Below, piece after piece: positions 43,426-54,358 of a DNA stretch of 64,000 nucleotides. The position numbers were made by a program, and so were the translations under genes. Numbering within the stretch: the stretch's first letter is position 1; each line of letters opens with the position of its first letter. The notes under the pieces are model-generated. The model searched no databases, was not told the origin of the DNA, and was given only the letters and a program-made list of their open reading frames with translations. This DNA is from Stigmatella erecta (GTDB lineage: Bacteria; Myxococcota; Myxococcia; Myxococcales; Myxococcaceae): NCBI RefSeq assembly GCF_900111745.1, contig NZ_FOIJ01000026.1, forward strand, positions 1 to 64,000. Direction: 5' to 3'.

Positions 43426-44520
43426 TTAGTAGGGAATCTGCGTGACCGCGAGGCCGGGGCTCGACTCCCAGGACGTCACGAAGTTGTCCGGAGTCCGCCG
43501 CCACCACTGGCCCCACATCAGCCCGGAGGAGTTGCGGTAGCTCCACGCAACGTTGGAGTTCGTCACCAGCCAGTTCTTGATGCCCGTGTCGTTGGCCACC
43601 CCAGCCCACTTGCTCGCCCAGCGCACGAAGACGCCCTTGAAGCCCGCGGTGTCTCCCTGGCCACCGCCCGAGTCATACTCGTCGTTGAGGATGTCGGGGA
43701 TGTGCTGGCCCGTCAGGTTGCCGCGGGCCCAGTTCACCGCCAGGCCGCCCGCGTTCTTGTAGGCCGCGTTTCCGTTCGCCTGGAAGAGCAGGGCCGACGC
43801 GCCCGCGAAGGTGCCCTGGTTGTAGGTGAAGGCCCACCACACCTTCTCTCCGTTCAACTTGATGTGGTCGGCGACCTGGCCGGTCGAGGCGTTGAACAGG
43901 GTCGAGCGGAGCCAGTTGTAGATCTGATCGGCCTGCGCCCGGTAGCCGGTGTTGACGGTGTTGCGGGCCAGCAGCATCGCGGCGATGGTGGCTGGACCCG
44001 CCACGCACGCGTTCTTGGTCTGCTTGTCCGCGCGCCACCAGAAGCCGCCGCCGAGCTGGTTGTCCCACGCGCGGTCCCAGACCTTGTTGAACTGCCACTG
44101 CGCCTGGTCGAGGAACGGCCGGTGGCCGGTGATTTCATAGCCACGGGTCAGGGCGATGACCGCCCACATGATGTCGTCGTTGTACTCGTTCCACGAGGCG
44201 AAGTCCGTGGTCTTGCTGATGACGTTGTTCAGCCCGTTGAGCAGGGAGAACACGATGTCCCGGTGGGCCGGGTTCCGCGTCCGCTCGTAGGCGTCCTCGG
44301 CCGCCTCGATCTGCTCGCAGACCCGCCAGAAGTCGAACCGTCCCGGCACGGCGCGGCTCGTATCGAGCAGGTAGTAACCGTTGCCACCATTCGCGACGTA
44401 GAAGGCATTGTTGTAGGAGTCGAACGCCAGGTTCTTCTCCGTGGGGGTGAGGGCGGAGGCAACGGGGGCGAACGCCAGCACCAGGGGAACGGCCAGGAAC
44501 GGCAGGAGCCGCGGGTTCAT
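43426..44520 (-). CDS. Secreted GH76-type alpha-1,6-mannanase
   Basis: 364 residues from ATG 44520, preceded by GAAGGAGAGAG. Signal peptide ends VASA. The (alpha/alpha)6 fold has the paired catalytic Asp in FASWNEYNDDIMWAVIALTR, the motif DRAWDNQLGGGFWWRADKQT in the third helix pair and VWWAFTYNQGTFAGASALLF nearby, typical of GH76. The enzyme cleaves alpha-1,6-linked mannan, as in fungal wall or mycobacterial polymers, outside the cell. A role in feeding on fungal prey is inferred. Confidence 0.9.
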   Translation of the reverse strand: MNPRLLPFLAVPLVLAFAPVASALTPTEKNLAFDSYNNAFYVANGGNGYYLLDTSRAVPGRFDFWRVCEQIEAAEDAYERTRNPAHRDIVFSLLNGLNNVISKTTDFASWNEYNDDIMWAVIALTRGYEITGHRPFLDQAQWQFNKVWDRAWDNQLGGGFWWRADKQTKNACVAGPATIAAMLLARNTVNTGYRAQADQIYNWLRSTLFNASTGQVADHIKLNGEKVWWAFTYNQGTFAGASALLFQANGNAAYKNAGGLAVNWARGNLTGQHIPDILNDEYDSGGGQGDTAGFKGVFVRWASKWAGVANDTGIKNWLVTNSNVAWSYRNSSGLMWGQWWRRTPDNFVTSWESSPGLAVTQIPY

Positions 44521-44631
44521 AGAAAGCTCTCTCCTTCGAAATCCGATTTTACGGCTTTGGGTGTTCTCACCCATTGAGCCATATTTTCTTGAAATAAAAA
44601 TCGGAAATGTGGAGGGCGCCTTCTGCCCGCG

Positions 44632-46386
44632 TCAGCCGGGCGGCATCGCGGGGAGACGCACGCGGAAGGTGGTCCCCGTCTCCTCCGTGCTCTCCACGGA
44701 GACGCTTCCCCCATGCGCCTCGGCAACGCCCCTCACGAGCGTCAGCCCGATGCCCCAGCCCTTCTTGCCACTGGCCTCCGCGCTCTTCGTGCGGCGGAAG
44801 GATTGGAAGAGGAGCGCCTGCTCCTCGGGGGAGATGGGGTTGCCCCAGTTGTGGACGGCCAGCTCCGCCATGCCCCCCTCCTGTTTCAGGCTCACGGTCA
44901 CCTGCTGCGCCGGGTCTCCGGACTTGATGGCATTGCCGCAGAGGTTCTCGACGGCCCGGCGCAGGGCCCGCGCATCCCAGCAGCCCTGGACCCGCTCTTC
45001 TCCCTGGAGGAGGAACCGCTCCCCGTGAAGGGTCGAGAGTTCCTCCAGCGTGCCGGCCACCACCTGCCGGAGCTCCACGGGGGTCCGCTCGATGGGCAGT
45101 CCCTGGCCGGCGCGGATGCGGTTCACATCCAGCAGGTCGGTGATCATCTGGTCCGCCCGGTCGATGTTGTGCCTCACCCGGGCGGCCAGGGAGTAGATCT
45201 TGCCGGGCAGGTCCGGCTGGCGGGGAATGAGCTGGGCGCTCATCTTCGCAGCGGTCAGGGGCGTGCGGAGATCATGGCTGAGGGCCAGCACGAACTGCTC
45301 GCGCAGCGCCCGCTCGACCCGGAGCTGCGACAGGGCGGTCTCCGCCTCCTGCCGGGCCACCTGCTCGCAGGCGAGGCTCTCCTCGAGCTGCCGCTCGGCC
45401 TGTTTGCGCCCCGAGATGTCGATGAAGACACTGACGGCCTCGGAGATCCGGCCCTCCGCATCGCGGAGGGGCGCCGCCATGACGGAGAGGTAGACGAGGG
45501 TTCCGTCGCTCCTGCGCAGCACCACCTCCTCATCCTGGAGCGTCTTGCCTTCATGGAGGGCCCGGGCCAGCGGATACTCCTCGGGGCGGTAGGGGGTGAG
45601 GTCCGGATGAACGGCGGCCCACGGGGAGTATGCCTCGCTCCTGAGCAGCAGCGCCGGATGCCCCAGGAGCCGGTCCGCCTCCGCATTGAAGTAGAGGATG
45701 CGTCCCGAGGGAGCCTCCGCGAGGGTGAAGCCCGCAGGTATTTGCTGCACGATCATCTCCAGGGTCCTGCGCTCGAACTGAGCCGTCTCGGCGAGGCGCG
45801 CGTTCTCCAGGGCCACTCCGGCCAGGGCCCTCAGCGCCTTGAGGAGCTCCAGGTCCTCCTGGGTAAAGGGCTGATGGTCCTTCTTGTTGTGGAGCTCGAA
45901 GCACCCCAGCAGTTCCCCGGAGCGGGCAAAGAGCGGCAGGTCGATGAGGTTGTAGAACCCCCGGCTCTTCTGGAGATGCGACAGGACCTGCGCATCCCGG
46001 GCGGCATCGTTCGAGATGTAGGGCTCCCGGGTGACCATCACATGGCCGGGAACCCCTTCATTGGGCGCGAAGACGACGTGGCGCGGTTCAATGGCCTTTC
46101 CCTCGCGCCACAGGGATTCCATGATGACCATGCGCCCGTCGCTCAGCCGTCCCCAGACGCCTTCGGCCGCATCCACCAATTCCATGGCCAGCCAGACGAG
46201 CCTCCGCATGATGTCCAGGCTCTGACGGCTCGAGTTGAGGTCCCGCGCGGCGAGCGCCAACAGTTCGAATTGCCGGTTCCGGCACTCCAGCTGCGCCTGG
46301 GCCCGCTGGAGATCCGCCTCGAGGCGCGAGAGCCGGTGCTCGGGCGCCTCCTGATCTGTTCCTGAGGGTGTCTCCTGGGAGGCCAT
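44632..46386 (-). CDS. Cytoplasmic GAF-PAS sensor histidine kinase
   Basis: 584 residues. There is no membrane segment. A coiled-coil lead (SRLEADLQRAQAQLECRNRQ) is followed by a GAF domain (residues ~40-200, ending LKALRALAGVALENARLAET), a PAS domain (MIVQQIPAGFTLAEAPSG to VSVFIDISGRKQAERQ), the phospho-acceptor His in VLALSHDLRTPLTAAKMSAQ and the ATPase domain with ENLCGNAIKSG, AVHNWGNPIS and GWGIGLTLVRGVAEAHGG. It should autophosphorylate on a soluble or redox signal. No response regulator is adjacent; it is divergent from another kinase. Confidence 0.92.
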   Translation of the reverse strand: MASQETPSGTDQEAPEHRLSRLEADLQRAQAQLECRNRQFELLALAARDLNSSRQSLDIMRRLVWLAMELVDAAEGVWGRLSDGRMVIMESLWREGKAIEPRHVVFAPNEGVPGHVMVTREPYISNDAARDAQVLSHLQKSRGFYNLIDLPLFARSGELLGCFELHNKKDHQPFTQEDLELLKALRALAGVALENARLAETAQFERRTLEMIVQQIPAGFTLAEAPSGRILYFNAEADRLLGHPALLLRSEAYSPWAAVHPDLTPYRPEEYPLARALHEGKTLQDEEVVLRRSDGTLVYLSVMAAPLRDAEGRISEAVSVFIDISGRKQAERQLEESLACEQVARQEAETALSQLRVERALREQFVLALSHDLRTPLTAAKMSAQLIPRQPDLPGKIYSLAARVRHNIDRADQMITDLLDVNRIRAGQGLPIERTPVELRQVVAGTLEELSTLHGERFLLQGEERVQGCWDARALRRAVENLCGNAIKSGDPAQQVTVSLKQEGGMAELAVHNWGNPISPEEQALLFQSFRRTKSAEASGKKGWGIGLTLVRGVAEAHGGSVSVESTEETGTTFRVRLPAMPPG

Positions 46387-46581
46387 ACTCTCTGTGGATA
46401 AGCCTGCTGGAGGGCGGGGACCAGCCCTGGGCCGGTGAGCCCCGGCCGTGATCTACCAGCCAAGCAAGGGCCGCTCATTCCGGCTGCAAGGCGGGCCGGA
46501 TGGTAGGCTTCATCCCATGTGCCTGTTTGACCGACAGCCCTCTCTTCCACCGCGTCACCGCGCGTTTCGCTGCATTCCTCG

Positions 46582-48393
46582 ATGAATGGGCCGGAAGAGC
46601 GCCGGGTGAGCCGTCCCCGGCCGCTGCGCTGGCACCTCGCCCTGCTCACCGCGGGCGCCGTGCTCCCCGTCGTGGCGTTCTCCGGGCTCGTCGTGCTGCA
46701 GCGGGCCAGCCACATGCAGGAGGTGGCCGAGCGCAGCCTCCAGCGCTCGGCGCAGATGATCACCTTTTCCTTCGAGCGCGAGATGGCCGCGAGCCTCCGT
46801 ACCCTCCAGGCCCTGGCCCAGTCCGCGGCGCTCGACCACGGTGACATCGAGAGCTTTCGCGCCGAGGCCCAGCGCGTGGCGCGGACGCAGCCCTCCTGGC
46901 TGACGGTGGTCCTGCTGACGCCGCAGGGAGAGCAGCTCGTCAACCTGAGGCGCCCGAAAGAAGCGCCTCCAGTCCTCGTGACCGAGCCCGAGAGCCTCCA
47001 GCGCCTCCTCGAGACGCGCGAGCCCATCGTCGGCGCCCTCGCCCCCGGGCAAGCCACGGGGCAATGGGCCTTCCCGCTCCGGATTCCTGTCACGCGAGAC
47101 GATCAGCTTCGCTATGTGCTCACGGCCGTCATCATCCCCCGGGCCCTTCAGGATGCCGTGACCCACCAGAAACCCGTGGAGGACAGCGAGTTCACCCGCA
47201 CCCTCGTCGATCACCAGGGCCGCATCGTCTTCCGCACGAAGAGCCCCGAGCGCTTCATCGGCACCCGGGCCCACGCCGGCTTCCTGGCCATCACGGAGGC
47301 CCGGACCGAAGGCGTGTTCCGTCTCGACACGATGGAGGGCAGGCCCGCCTACGTGGCCTTCAGCCGCTCCGCGGCCTGGAACTGGATCTCCGCGGTGGCC
47401 GTCCCCATCGAGGCCATCGATGGGCCCTTCCGGCGCTCGCTCCTGGCCGTGGGGGGCTCCGGGGTGCTGGCCCTCTTGCTGAGCGCGGCCGGGGCCCTCC
47501 TCTTCTCCCGCCGCTTCGCCCGGGACATCCACGCCGCGGCCACGGCCGCCGAGGCCCTGGCCTCCGGAGGCCAGCCCCAGCTCGGGCCCTCCTCCATCGC
47601 GGAGGTCCACCGGCTGGGCGAGTCGCTCACCCTCTCGGCCAGGCGCCTGCGCCAGCACGCCCAGGAGGAGCAATCCGCCCGGCGGGAGCTGGAACAGGCC
47701 ATCCAGGCACGGGACGAGTTTCTCTCCCTGGCCTCTCACGAGCTGAAGACGCCGCTCACCTCGCTGATGCTCCAGACCCAGGTGCTCCAGCGCAAGCTCC
47801 AGCGGGAGCAAGCCCTGCCGCCCGAGGCCGCGGGCAGGCTGCTGGACCAGACCACCCGGCAGACCCAGCGCCTGGCACGGTTGATCAACGACATGCTCGA
47901 CATCTCGCGCATCACCACCGGCAGGCTCGAGCTGGAGAAGGAGACGTTCGACCTGGCGGCGCTGGCCAGCGAGGTCGTGGCGAAGCTGGCGTTCCAATTG
48001 GCCGAGGCACGGTGCGAGGTGTCGGTGCAAGCCGAGGGGCCCGTCGTCGGGACGTGGGACCGGCACCGGCTCGAGCAGGTGCTCACCAACCTGCTCACGA
48101 ACGCGGCGCGCTACGGGGCCGGAACCCCGGTCGAGGTCAGCGTGCGCCGGCGGGAGCACCAGGCCGAGCTACGGGTGAAAGACCATGGCCGTGGCATCGC
48201 CCCGGCCGACCAGGAGCGCATCTTTCACAAGTTCGAGCGGGCCGTGAACGGCAACGAGGTGAGCGGACTCGGGCTGGGGCTGTTCATCGTGCGCGAGCTG
48301 GTCGACATGCACGGAGGCTCCGTGCACGTCATGAGCACGCCCGGACAGGGCGCCACCTTCACCGTCGTCCTGTCCTCCCTGGCAGGCCGCTGA
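46582..48393 (+). CDS. Membrane sensor histidine kinase with extracellular Cache-like domain
   Basis: 603 residues from ATG 46582. A first membrane segment (LLTAGAVLPVVAFSGLVVL) and a second near residues 290-315 (SLLAVGGSGVLALLLSAAGA) enclose a ~240-residue periplasmic domain of the dCache type, with TLVDHQGRIVFRT. A HAMP-like linker leads to His386 in SLASHELKTPLTSLMLQTQV, then ATPase motifs LEQVLTNLLTNAARYG, VKDHGRGIAPAD and GLGLGLFIVRELVDMHGG. It senses an external ligand and passes phosphate to an unlinked regulator. Confidence 0.93.
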   Translation: MNGPEERRVSRPRPLRWHLALLTAGAVLPVVAFSGLVVLQRASHMQEVAERSLQRSAQMITFSFEREMAASLRTLQALAQSAALDHGDIESFRAEAQRVARTQPSWLTVVLLTPQGEQLVNLRRPKEAPPVLVTEPESLQRLLETREPIVGALAPGQATGQWAFPLRIPVTRDDQLRYVLTAVIIPRALQDAVTHQKPVEDSEFTRTLVDHQGRIVFRTKSPERFIGTRAHAGFLAITEARTEGVFRLDTMEGRPAYVAFSRSAAWNWISAVAVPIEAIDGPFRRSLLAVGGSGVLALLLSAAGALLFSRRFARDIHAAATAAEALASGGQPQLGPSSIAEVHRLGESLTLSARRLRQHAQEEQSARRELEQAIQARDEFLSLASHELKTPLTSLMLQTQVLQRKLQREQALPPEAAGRLLDQTTRQTQRLARLINDMLDISRITTGRLELEKETFDLAALASEVVAKLAFQLAEARCEVSVQAEGPVVGTWDRHRLEQVLTNLLTNAARYGAGTPVEVSVRRREHQAELRVKDHGRGIAPADQERIFHKFERAVNGNEVSGLGLGLFIVRELVDMHGGSVHVMSTPGQGATFTVVLSSLAGR

Positions 48394-48417
48394 ACGCCCC
48401 CCCCTTCCAACGGTCCG

Positions 48418-49050
48418 TCAGCCCCGGTAGGCCGGCAGGGCGAGTCCCCGGGCGATGGCGAGCGCCCGGAGGCCGAAGCCCGCGGTGGCCGCGACTCCCG
48501 CGGCGAGTGGCTCGGGAGCGCCCAGCGCGCGGAGGCCCACGAACAGCGCGGCGGCCAGCGCCGCGGCGGTGACGTAGATCTCCGGCCGCAAGAGGATCGA
48601 CGGCTCGCCGGCCAGCACGTCGCGGATGACGCCTCCCACGCACCCCGTCACCACGCCCATCACCGCGGCGGGCAACGCCGGAATGCCGAAGCTCTGCGCC
48701 TTCGCGGCCCCATACACGGCATAGGCCGCCAGTCCGATCGCATCGAACCAGTCGAGCGCCTTGCCCCGCCAGAGCCGCGCGGGCGTGACCCAGACGAGGA
48801 GCGCCACGGTGAGGCTGGCGGCGATCACCCGCGAGTCCCGCATCCAGAAGACCGGGGCGCCAATGAGCAAGTCCCGCACGGTGCCGCCGCCCGTGCTGGT
48901 CACCGCGGCGAAGAAGCAGAAGGTGACGAGGTTCAGCTTCCGGCGAGCCGCCGCGAGCGCCCCGGAGGCCGCGAACACCGCGATGCCCAGGACATCGAGC
49001 CAGACGATGGCATGGGCGAGTTCGAAGAGGGGAAGGCTCATGTTCCGCAT
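48418..49050 (-). CDS. TRIC-type channel family membrane protein (UPF0126)
   Basis: 210 residues from ATG 49050 (ATG 49041 is another choice). Seven predicted membrane helices in two repeats. Each repeat has the Gly-Gly/Arg-Asp motif of the family: TSTGGGTVRDLLIGAPVFW and GVVTGCVGGVIRDVLAGEPS. Prokaryotic TRIC homologues conduct monovalent cations or transport a small solute. It sits in the inner membrane. No operon partner. Confidence 0.9.
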   Translation of the reverse strand: MRNMSLPLFELAHAIVWLDVLGIAVFAASGALAAARRKLNLVTFCFFAAVTSTGGGTVRDLLIGAPVFWMRDSRVIAASLTVALLVWVTPARLWRGKALDWFDAIGLAAYAVYGAAKAQSFGIPALPAAVMGVVTGCVGGVIRDVLAGEPSILLRPEIYVTAAALAAALFVGLRALGAPEPLAAGVAATAGFGLRALAIARGLALPAYRG

Positions 49051-49070
49051 GGCGCGGCGCAGGTTATCCG

Positions 49071-49967
49071 TTACATCGGACCGCGCACATGTTCGGCGAG
49101 GTGGTCTATCAGCGCGGCCACCGGAAGCGGCAGTCCCCGGCGCCGGGTGAAGACGAGGTGAACCATCCCATCCGGCCCGTGCCAGTCCGGCAACACCTGG
49201 ACGAGCTGTCCGGAGCGCAGGGCGGCCTCGCAGCAGTGGGTGGGCAGCAACGCCACGCCCAGCCCGGCGACCGCCGCCTCCCGCACGGCGTGAAAGTCCC
49301 CGCACGCCAGCCGGGGCACATGGCGGAGGGTGTCCATCCGCCCGCCCGGCCCCTGGAGCTCCCAGACGTCCTCTCCCGCCTGTTCGGCGGAGCTCAGCGT
49401 GGGCACCTCCCGGAGGGCCTCCAGGGCCGTCGCGGACTTTAGGTGGTTCACCCACGGGGGGCCCGCCACGAGGATGCGGCGGCTCCGGGTGAGCGTGCGC
49501 ACGGTGAAGGCCGCGTCCGTGTCGAGCGAGGTGCGTACCCGGAGCGCCACGTCGATGCGCTCGGCGATGAGGTCCACCGGCCGGTTGGTGGCCACCACCT
49601 GCAGGTTCACCCGGGGGTAGCGCACCATGAACCGCGCCAGGATGCCCGCCAGCGGCTCCATCATCCCCAGCGGGCTGCTGAACCGGACTGTCCCATGGGG
49701 CTCGCCCTGGGTCGCCGCCACCGCCTCCTCGGCCCGCCGCACCTCCGCCATGACATTCTGGCAGTGCTCGTAGAAGGCCTGCCCCACGTCGGTGACCCGG
49801 AAGCGCCGCGAGGAGCGCTCGATGAGCCGCACCCCCAGCCGCTCCTCGAGCTGCGCGACCCGGCGGCTGAGCTTGGACTTGGGTTGCCGCAGCGCCCGGC
49901 CGGCAGGGGCGAACCCACCGTTCGCGACGACCTCGGAGAAGAAGAACAAGTCGTTCAGGTCGTGCAT
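49071..49967 (-). CDS. LysR-family transcriptional regulator
   Basis: 298 residues. The HTH spans LNDLFFFSEVVANGGFAPAG, RALRQPKSKLSRRVAQLEER, with the wing SSRRFRVTDVGQAFYEH. The co-inducer domain includes VRFSSPLGMMEPLAGILARF, DVALRVRTSLDTDAAFTV and VAGLGVALLPTHC. It belongs to the CrgA/DsdC-like group. It is divergent from the SDR gene at 50096, which it is likely to regulate. Confidence 0.92.
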   Translation of the reverse strand: MHDLNDLFFFSEVVANGGFAPAGRALRQPKSKLSRRVAQLEERLGVRLIERSSRRFRVTDVGQAFYEHCQNVMAEVRRAEEAVAATQGEPHGTVRFSSPLGMMEPLAGILARFMVRYPRVNLQVVATNRPVDLIAERIDVALRVRTSLDTDAAFTVRTLTRSRRILVAGPPWVNHLKSATALEALREVPTLSSAEQAGEDVWELQGPGGRMDTLRHVPRLACGDFHAVREAAVAGLGVALLPTHCCEAALRSGQLVQVLPDWHGPDGMVHLVFTRRRGLPLPVAALIDHLAEHVRGPM

Positions 49968-50095
49968 GGTGCCTTCATCGTTCTGAATTCGGAACGCAGG
50001 TTCCTGAAAAGGCCCTCTACCGGCCCCAGCGTTCCAAATCTAGATCTCCCTTCATCGACGGCGAACTGCTTCGCCGCGCAACCGGGAGCAGCACC

Positions 50096-50848
50096 ATGGG
50101 CAACACACTTCAGGGCAAGGTGGCGGTGGTGACGGGGGGAACGTCGGGCATTGGGCTGGCCACAGCCAAGCGGTTCGCGGCCGAGGGCGCCACCGTCTTC
50201 ATCACGGGCCGCCGCCAGGCGGAGCTGGACGCGGCGGTGAAGGCCGCGGGCCCGAACGTCACGGGCATCCGCGCGGACATGTCGAACCTGGACGACATCG
50301 ACCGCCTCTATGAGGTGGTGAAGCAGCAGAAGGCCCCCATCGACGTCCTCTTCGCCAACGCGGGCGGCGGCGAGTTCGCCCCGCTGGGCACCATCACCGA
50401 GAAGCACTTCGACGACACCTTCGCCACCAACGTGAAGGGCGTGCTCTTCACGGTGCAGAAGGCCCTGCCGCTGCTGCGCGACGGCGCCTCCATCCTCCTC
50501 ACCAGCTCCACGGCGGGCATCCAGGGCACCGCGGCATTCAGCGTCTACGGGGCGAGCAAGGCCGCCATCCGCAACTTCGCCCGGAGCTGGGTGCTGGACC
50601 TGAAGGACCGCCACATCCGCGTCAACGCCATCAGCCCCGGCCCCATCAAGACGCCCGGCCTGCACGGCCTCGCCAAGAGCGAGGAGGAGGCCCGGGCGAT
50701 GTTCGGGTACATGGCCTCCACCATCCCCCTGGGCCGGCTGGGGGATCCGGACGAGGTCGCCAAGGCCGCGGTGTTCCTCGCCTCGGATGCCAGCAGCTTC
50801 GTCAACGGGGCCGAGCTCTTCGTCGACGGGGGCGCGGCCCAGATTTGA
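50096..50848 (+). CDS. Short-chain dehydrogenase/reductase
   Basis: 250 residues from ATG 50096. The N-terminal Gly motif is VVTGGTSGIGLATAKRFA, an Arg pair in FITGRRQAELDAA suggests NADP(H), the Asn-Ala-Gly strand is FANAGGG, the catalytic Ser-Tyr-Lys lies in LTSSTAGIQGTAAFSVYGAS followed by KAA, and the C-terminal NGAELFVDGG is typical. It is a classical SDR oxidoreductase of unknown substrate, probably under the adjacent LysR regulator. Confidence 0.93.
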   Translation: MGNTLQGKVAVVTGGTSGIGLATAKRFAAEGATVFITGRRQAELDAAVKAAGPNVTGIRADMSNLDDIDRLYEVVKQQKAPIDVLFANAGGGEFAPLGTITEKHFDDTFATNVKGVLFTVQKALPLLRDGASILLTSSTAGIQGTAAFSVYGASKAAIRNFARSWVLDLKDRHIRVNAISPGPIKTPGLHGLAKSEEEARAMFGYMASTIPLGRLGDPDEVAKAAVFLASDASSFVNGAELFVDGGAAQI

Positions 50849-50854
50849 GCCGCG

Positions 50855-51868
50855 TCAGAAGCCTTCCAGGACGACCTTGCCGCGCGCCTTGTTGCTCTCG
50901 ATGAGCGCATGGGCGCGCTGAAGGTTCTTGGCGTTGATGGTGCCGAAGTGCTCCGAGACCGTCGTCTTGACCGTCCCGGCATCGACCAGGTCCGCCACCC
51001 GGTTGAGCAGGTCATGCTGCCGCTTCATGTCCGCCGTCTGGTACATCGGCCGCGTGAACATCAGCTCCCAGTGCAGCGACGCGCTCTTGCGCTTGAGCTG
51101 GCGCACGTCGATGGACTCGGGATCGTCAATCAGCACCACCTTGCCCTGGGGCGCGAGCGCCTCGACGATCTGCGCGAAGTGCTGATGGGTGTGGGTAAGG
51201 CCCGCCACATAGGGCACCTCGCCCAGTCCCGCGCGCTTGAGCTCCTCGGCGAGCGGCTTGCCGTGGTCGATGACGTGGTGCGCGCCGAGGCTGCGCACCC
51301 ACTCGCTCGTCTCGGGGCGCGAGGCCGTGCCAATCACCGTGAGCCCGGTGAGCTGCCGCGCGAGCTGGACGAGGATGGAGCCCACCCCGCCGGCCGCGCC
51401 AATCACCAGCAGGCCGTTGTTCTGCGTGGGGTCGGCATCTTGCACGCGCAGCCGGTCGAACAGCATCTCCCAGGCGGTGATGGCCGTCAGGGGCAGGGCG
51501 GCGGCGTGGGCGAAGTCCAGGCTCTTGGGCATGCGGCCGGTGATGCGCTCATCCACCAGGTGGCGCTCGCTGTAGCTGCCCGGGCGGGTGAGGTCGCCCG
51601 CGTACCACACGCGGTCCCCGGCCTTGAACAGGGTGACCTGGCTGCCCACCGCCCGGACGATGCCCGCCGCATCCCAGCCCGGCACCCGCGCCTCGCCCGC
51701 CTTCGGGGTGGCCCCCCGGCGAATCTTGGTGTCGACCGGATTGACCGAGATGGCCCGGACCTCGACCAGCAGGTCATGCGGCCCCGGCACCGGCTCGGGA
51801 AGCTCGATGTCCAGCAGCGCCTCGGGGTGGTCAACGGGCAGCGGCTGGTAGAACCCAATGGCTTTCAT
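50855..51868 (-). CDS. Zinc-binding-dehydrogenase family (quinone oxidoreductase-like) protein
   Basis: 337 residues from ATG 51868. The medium-chain fold begins MKAIGFYQPLPVDHPEALLD and has GWDAAGIVRAVGSQVTLFKA GDRV in its catalytic part, and the Rossmann motif VIGAAGGVGSILVQLARQLT. The structural zinc Cys cluster is missing and the catalytic zinc Cys is not obvious, as in QOR-like members. It uses NADPH to reduce quinones or enones. Convergent with the SDR gene, separated by six bases. Confidence 0.9.
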   Translation of the reverse strand: MKAIGFYQPLPVDHPEALLDIELPEPVPGPHDLLVEVRAISVNPVDTKIRRGATPKAGEARVPGWDAAGIVRAVGSQVTLFKAGDRVWYAGDLTRPGSYSERHLVDERITGRMPKSLDFAHAAALPLTAITAWEMLFDRLRVQDADPTQNNGLLVIGAAGGVGSILVQLARQLTGLTVIGTASRPETSEWVRSLGAHHVIDHGKPLAEELKRAGLGEVPYVAGLTHTHQHFAQIVEALAPQGKVVLIDDPESIDVRQLKRKSASLHWELMFTRPMYQTADMKRQHDLLNRVADLVDAGTVKTTVSEHFGTINAKNLQRAHALIESNKARGKVVLEGF

Positions 51869-52001
51869 GGCGTGTGCTCCAGGGAAGATGTGTCCCCATG
51901 ATGGCCCCTCCCCTCGCGGGGAAAAACAGGCCCGGAGCGCAAACACTTTCCCCTGAAAAGCGAAGATGCCCCCCCTCCAGGAGAGAAGGGGGGGCGCCGC
52001 C

Positions 52002-53162
52002 TCAGGGAATGAAGCTGTTCTGGTAGTCCGGATCCTCGATGTTGAGCGCCGCGGCCGTGGGGTGCAGCGGCAGCACCGTGTCGAGCATCACCGCCAGCTC
52101 CTCCGTGGTGCGGTGGCCGATGCTGGCCTCGTAGGCGCCCGGGTGCGGCCCGTGCGTCATGCCGATGGGGTGGTGGCTGATGCTGCCCGGCCCCACCCCC
52201 CGCCGGCTGATGAAGTTGCCCCGGCAGTAGAAGAGGAACTCGTCACAGTCGACCGAGGTATGCGGATAGGGGCACGGGATGGCCTCCGGGTGGAAGTCCA
52301 CCACGCGCGGCACGAACGAGCAGATGAGCGCCCCGCGCGCCGCGAAGGTGCCGTGCCACGTGGGCGGCAGGTGCACCAGCCCCGCGCGCGGCTGGAAGTT
52401 GAGGATGGGAAACGCCCACGGGTACACCGTGCCGTCCCACCCCACCACGTCCAGCGGCGAGTGCTGGTAGGCAAAGCCGTGGAACGCCTCGCCCCGCTTC
52501 ACCACCAGCTCCCGCAGCCCCTCGTCCTGGGGCCCGGTGAACTCCACGCACCGGAAGTCCCGGTGGCAGAACGGCGCGTCCATGCGCAGCTGCCCCACCT
52601 CGTTGCGCCACTGCCTCGGCAGGTGCAGGCCGCCCTTCAGCTCCATGGAGAGCCAGTACTGCGGCACGCCCGCGTCCGGCAGGAGGCGGTGCACCAGGCC
52701 CCGGGGGATGAAGACGTAGTCCTCCGCCTGGAAGCGAAGGTCCCCCAGCGGCGAGCGCACCAGGCCGCTGCCCTCGTGGATGTAGAAGAGCTCGTCCCCG
52801 TCCGCGTTGCTAAAGTAGACGGGGTCCGGCTCCGTGGGGTGCAGCACCCCGAGCGTCACATCGGCGTTGAAGAGCAGGGGCACCCGAGCGTCGATCGGCG
52901 CGCCCCCCACCCGCTTCATCGCCTGGGACTTGTAGTGCCGCTTGGCCAGGGGCCGTCCGGTGACGGCCTCCGGCACCTTCCACCCGTGCGCCACCGCCGC
53001 CAGGCTCTGCGTGTGCGGCGCCTTCTGGTGGTAGGCGATGGTGTACGGCCCCTCGAACCCCTCGCGCGTGAAGCACTCCTCGAACAGGAGCGCCCCTTGC
53101 TCATCCCGGAACTGGATGTGGTGCTTGCGGGGCACCTTGCCAGCCACGCGGCGCTCGAACAT
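52002..53162 (-). CDS. hmgA: Homogentisate 1,2-dioxygenase
   Basis: 386 residues. The cupin body contains YFSNADGDELFYIHEGSGLV and EDYVFIPRGLVHRLLP, and the Fe-binding region is GPGSISHHPIGMTHGPHPGA followed by YEASIGHR. Length and motifs fit the single-copy bacterial enzyme, which opens homogentisate to maleylacetoacetate in the cytoplasm. It is the last gene of a minus-strand operon, three bases after the stop of hpd. Confidence 0.95.
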   Translation of the reverse strand: MFERRVAGKVPRKHHIQFRDEQGALLFEECFTREGFEGPYTIAYHQKAPHTQSLAAVAHGWKVPEAVTGRPLAKRHYKSQAMKRVGGAPIDARVPLLFNADVTLGVLHPTEPDPVYFSNADGDELFYIHEGSGLVRSPLGDLRFQAEDYVFIPRGLVHRLLPDAGVPQYWLSMELKGGLHLPRQWRNEVGQLRMDAPFCHRDFRCVEFTGPQDEGLRELVVKRGEAFHGFAYQHSPLDVVGWDGTVYPWAFPILNFQPRAGLVHLPPTWHGTFAARGALICSFVPRVVDFHPEAIPCPYPHTSVDCDEFLFYCRGNFISRRGVGPGSISHHPIGMTHGPHPGAYEASIGHRTTEELAVMLDTVLPLHPTAAALNIEDPDYQNSFIP

Positions 53163-53165
53163 GGC

Positions 53166-54326
<1,161 letters not shown>

Positions 54327-54358
54327 GGTCGGCTCCTTGGAAGAAAGGCAGAGAACGT

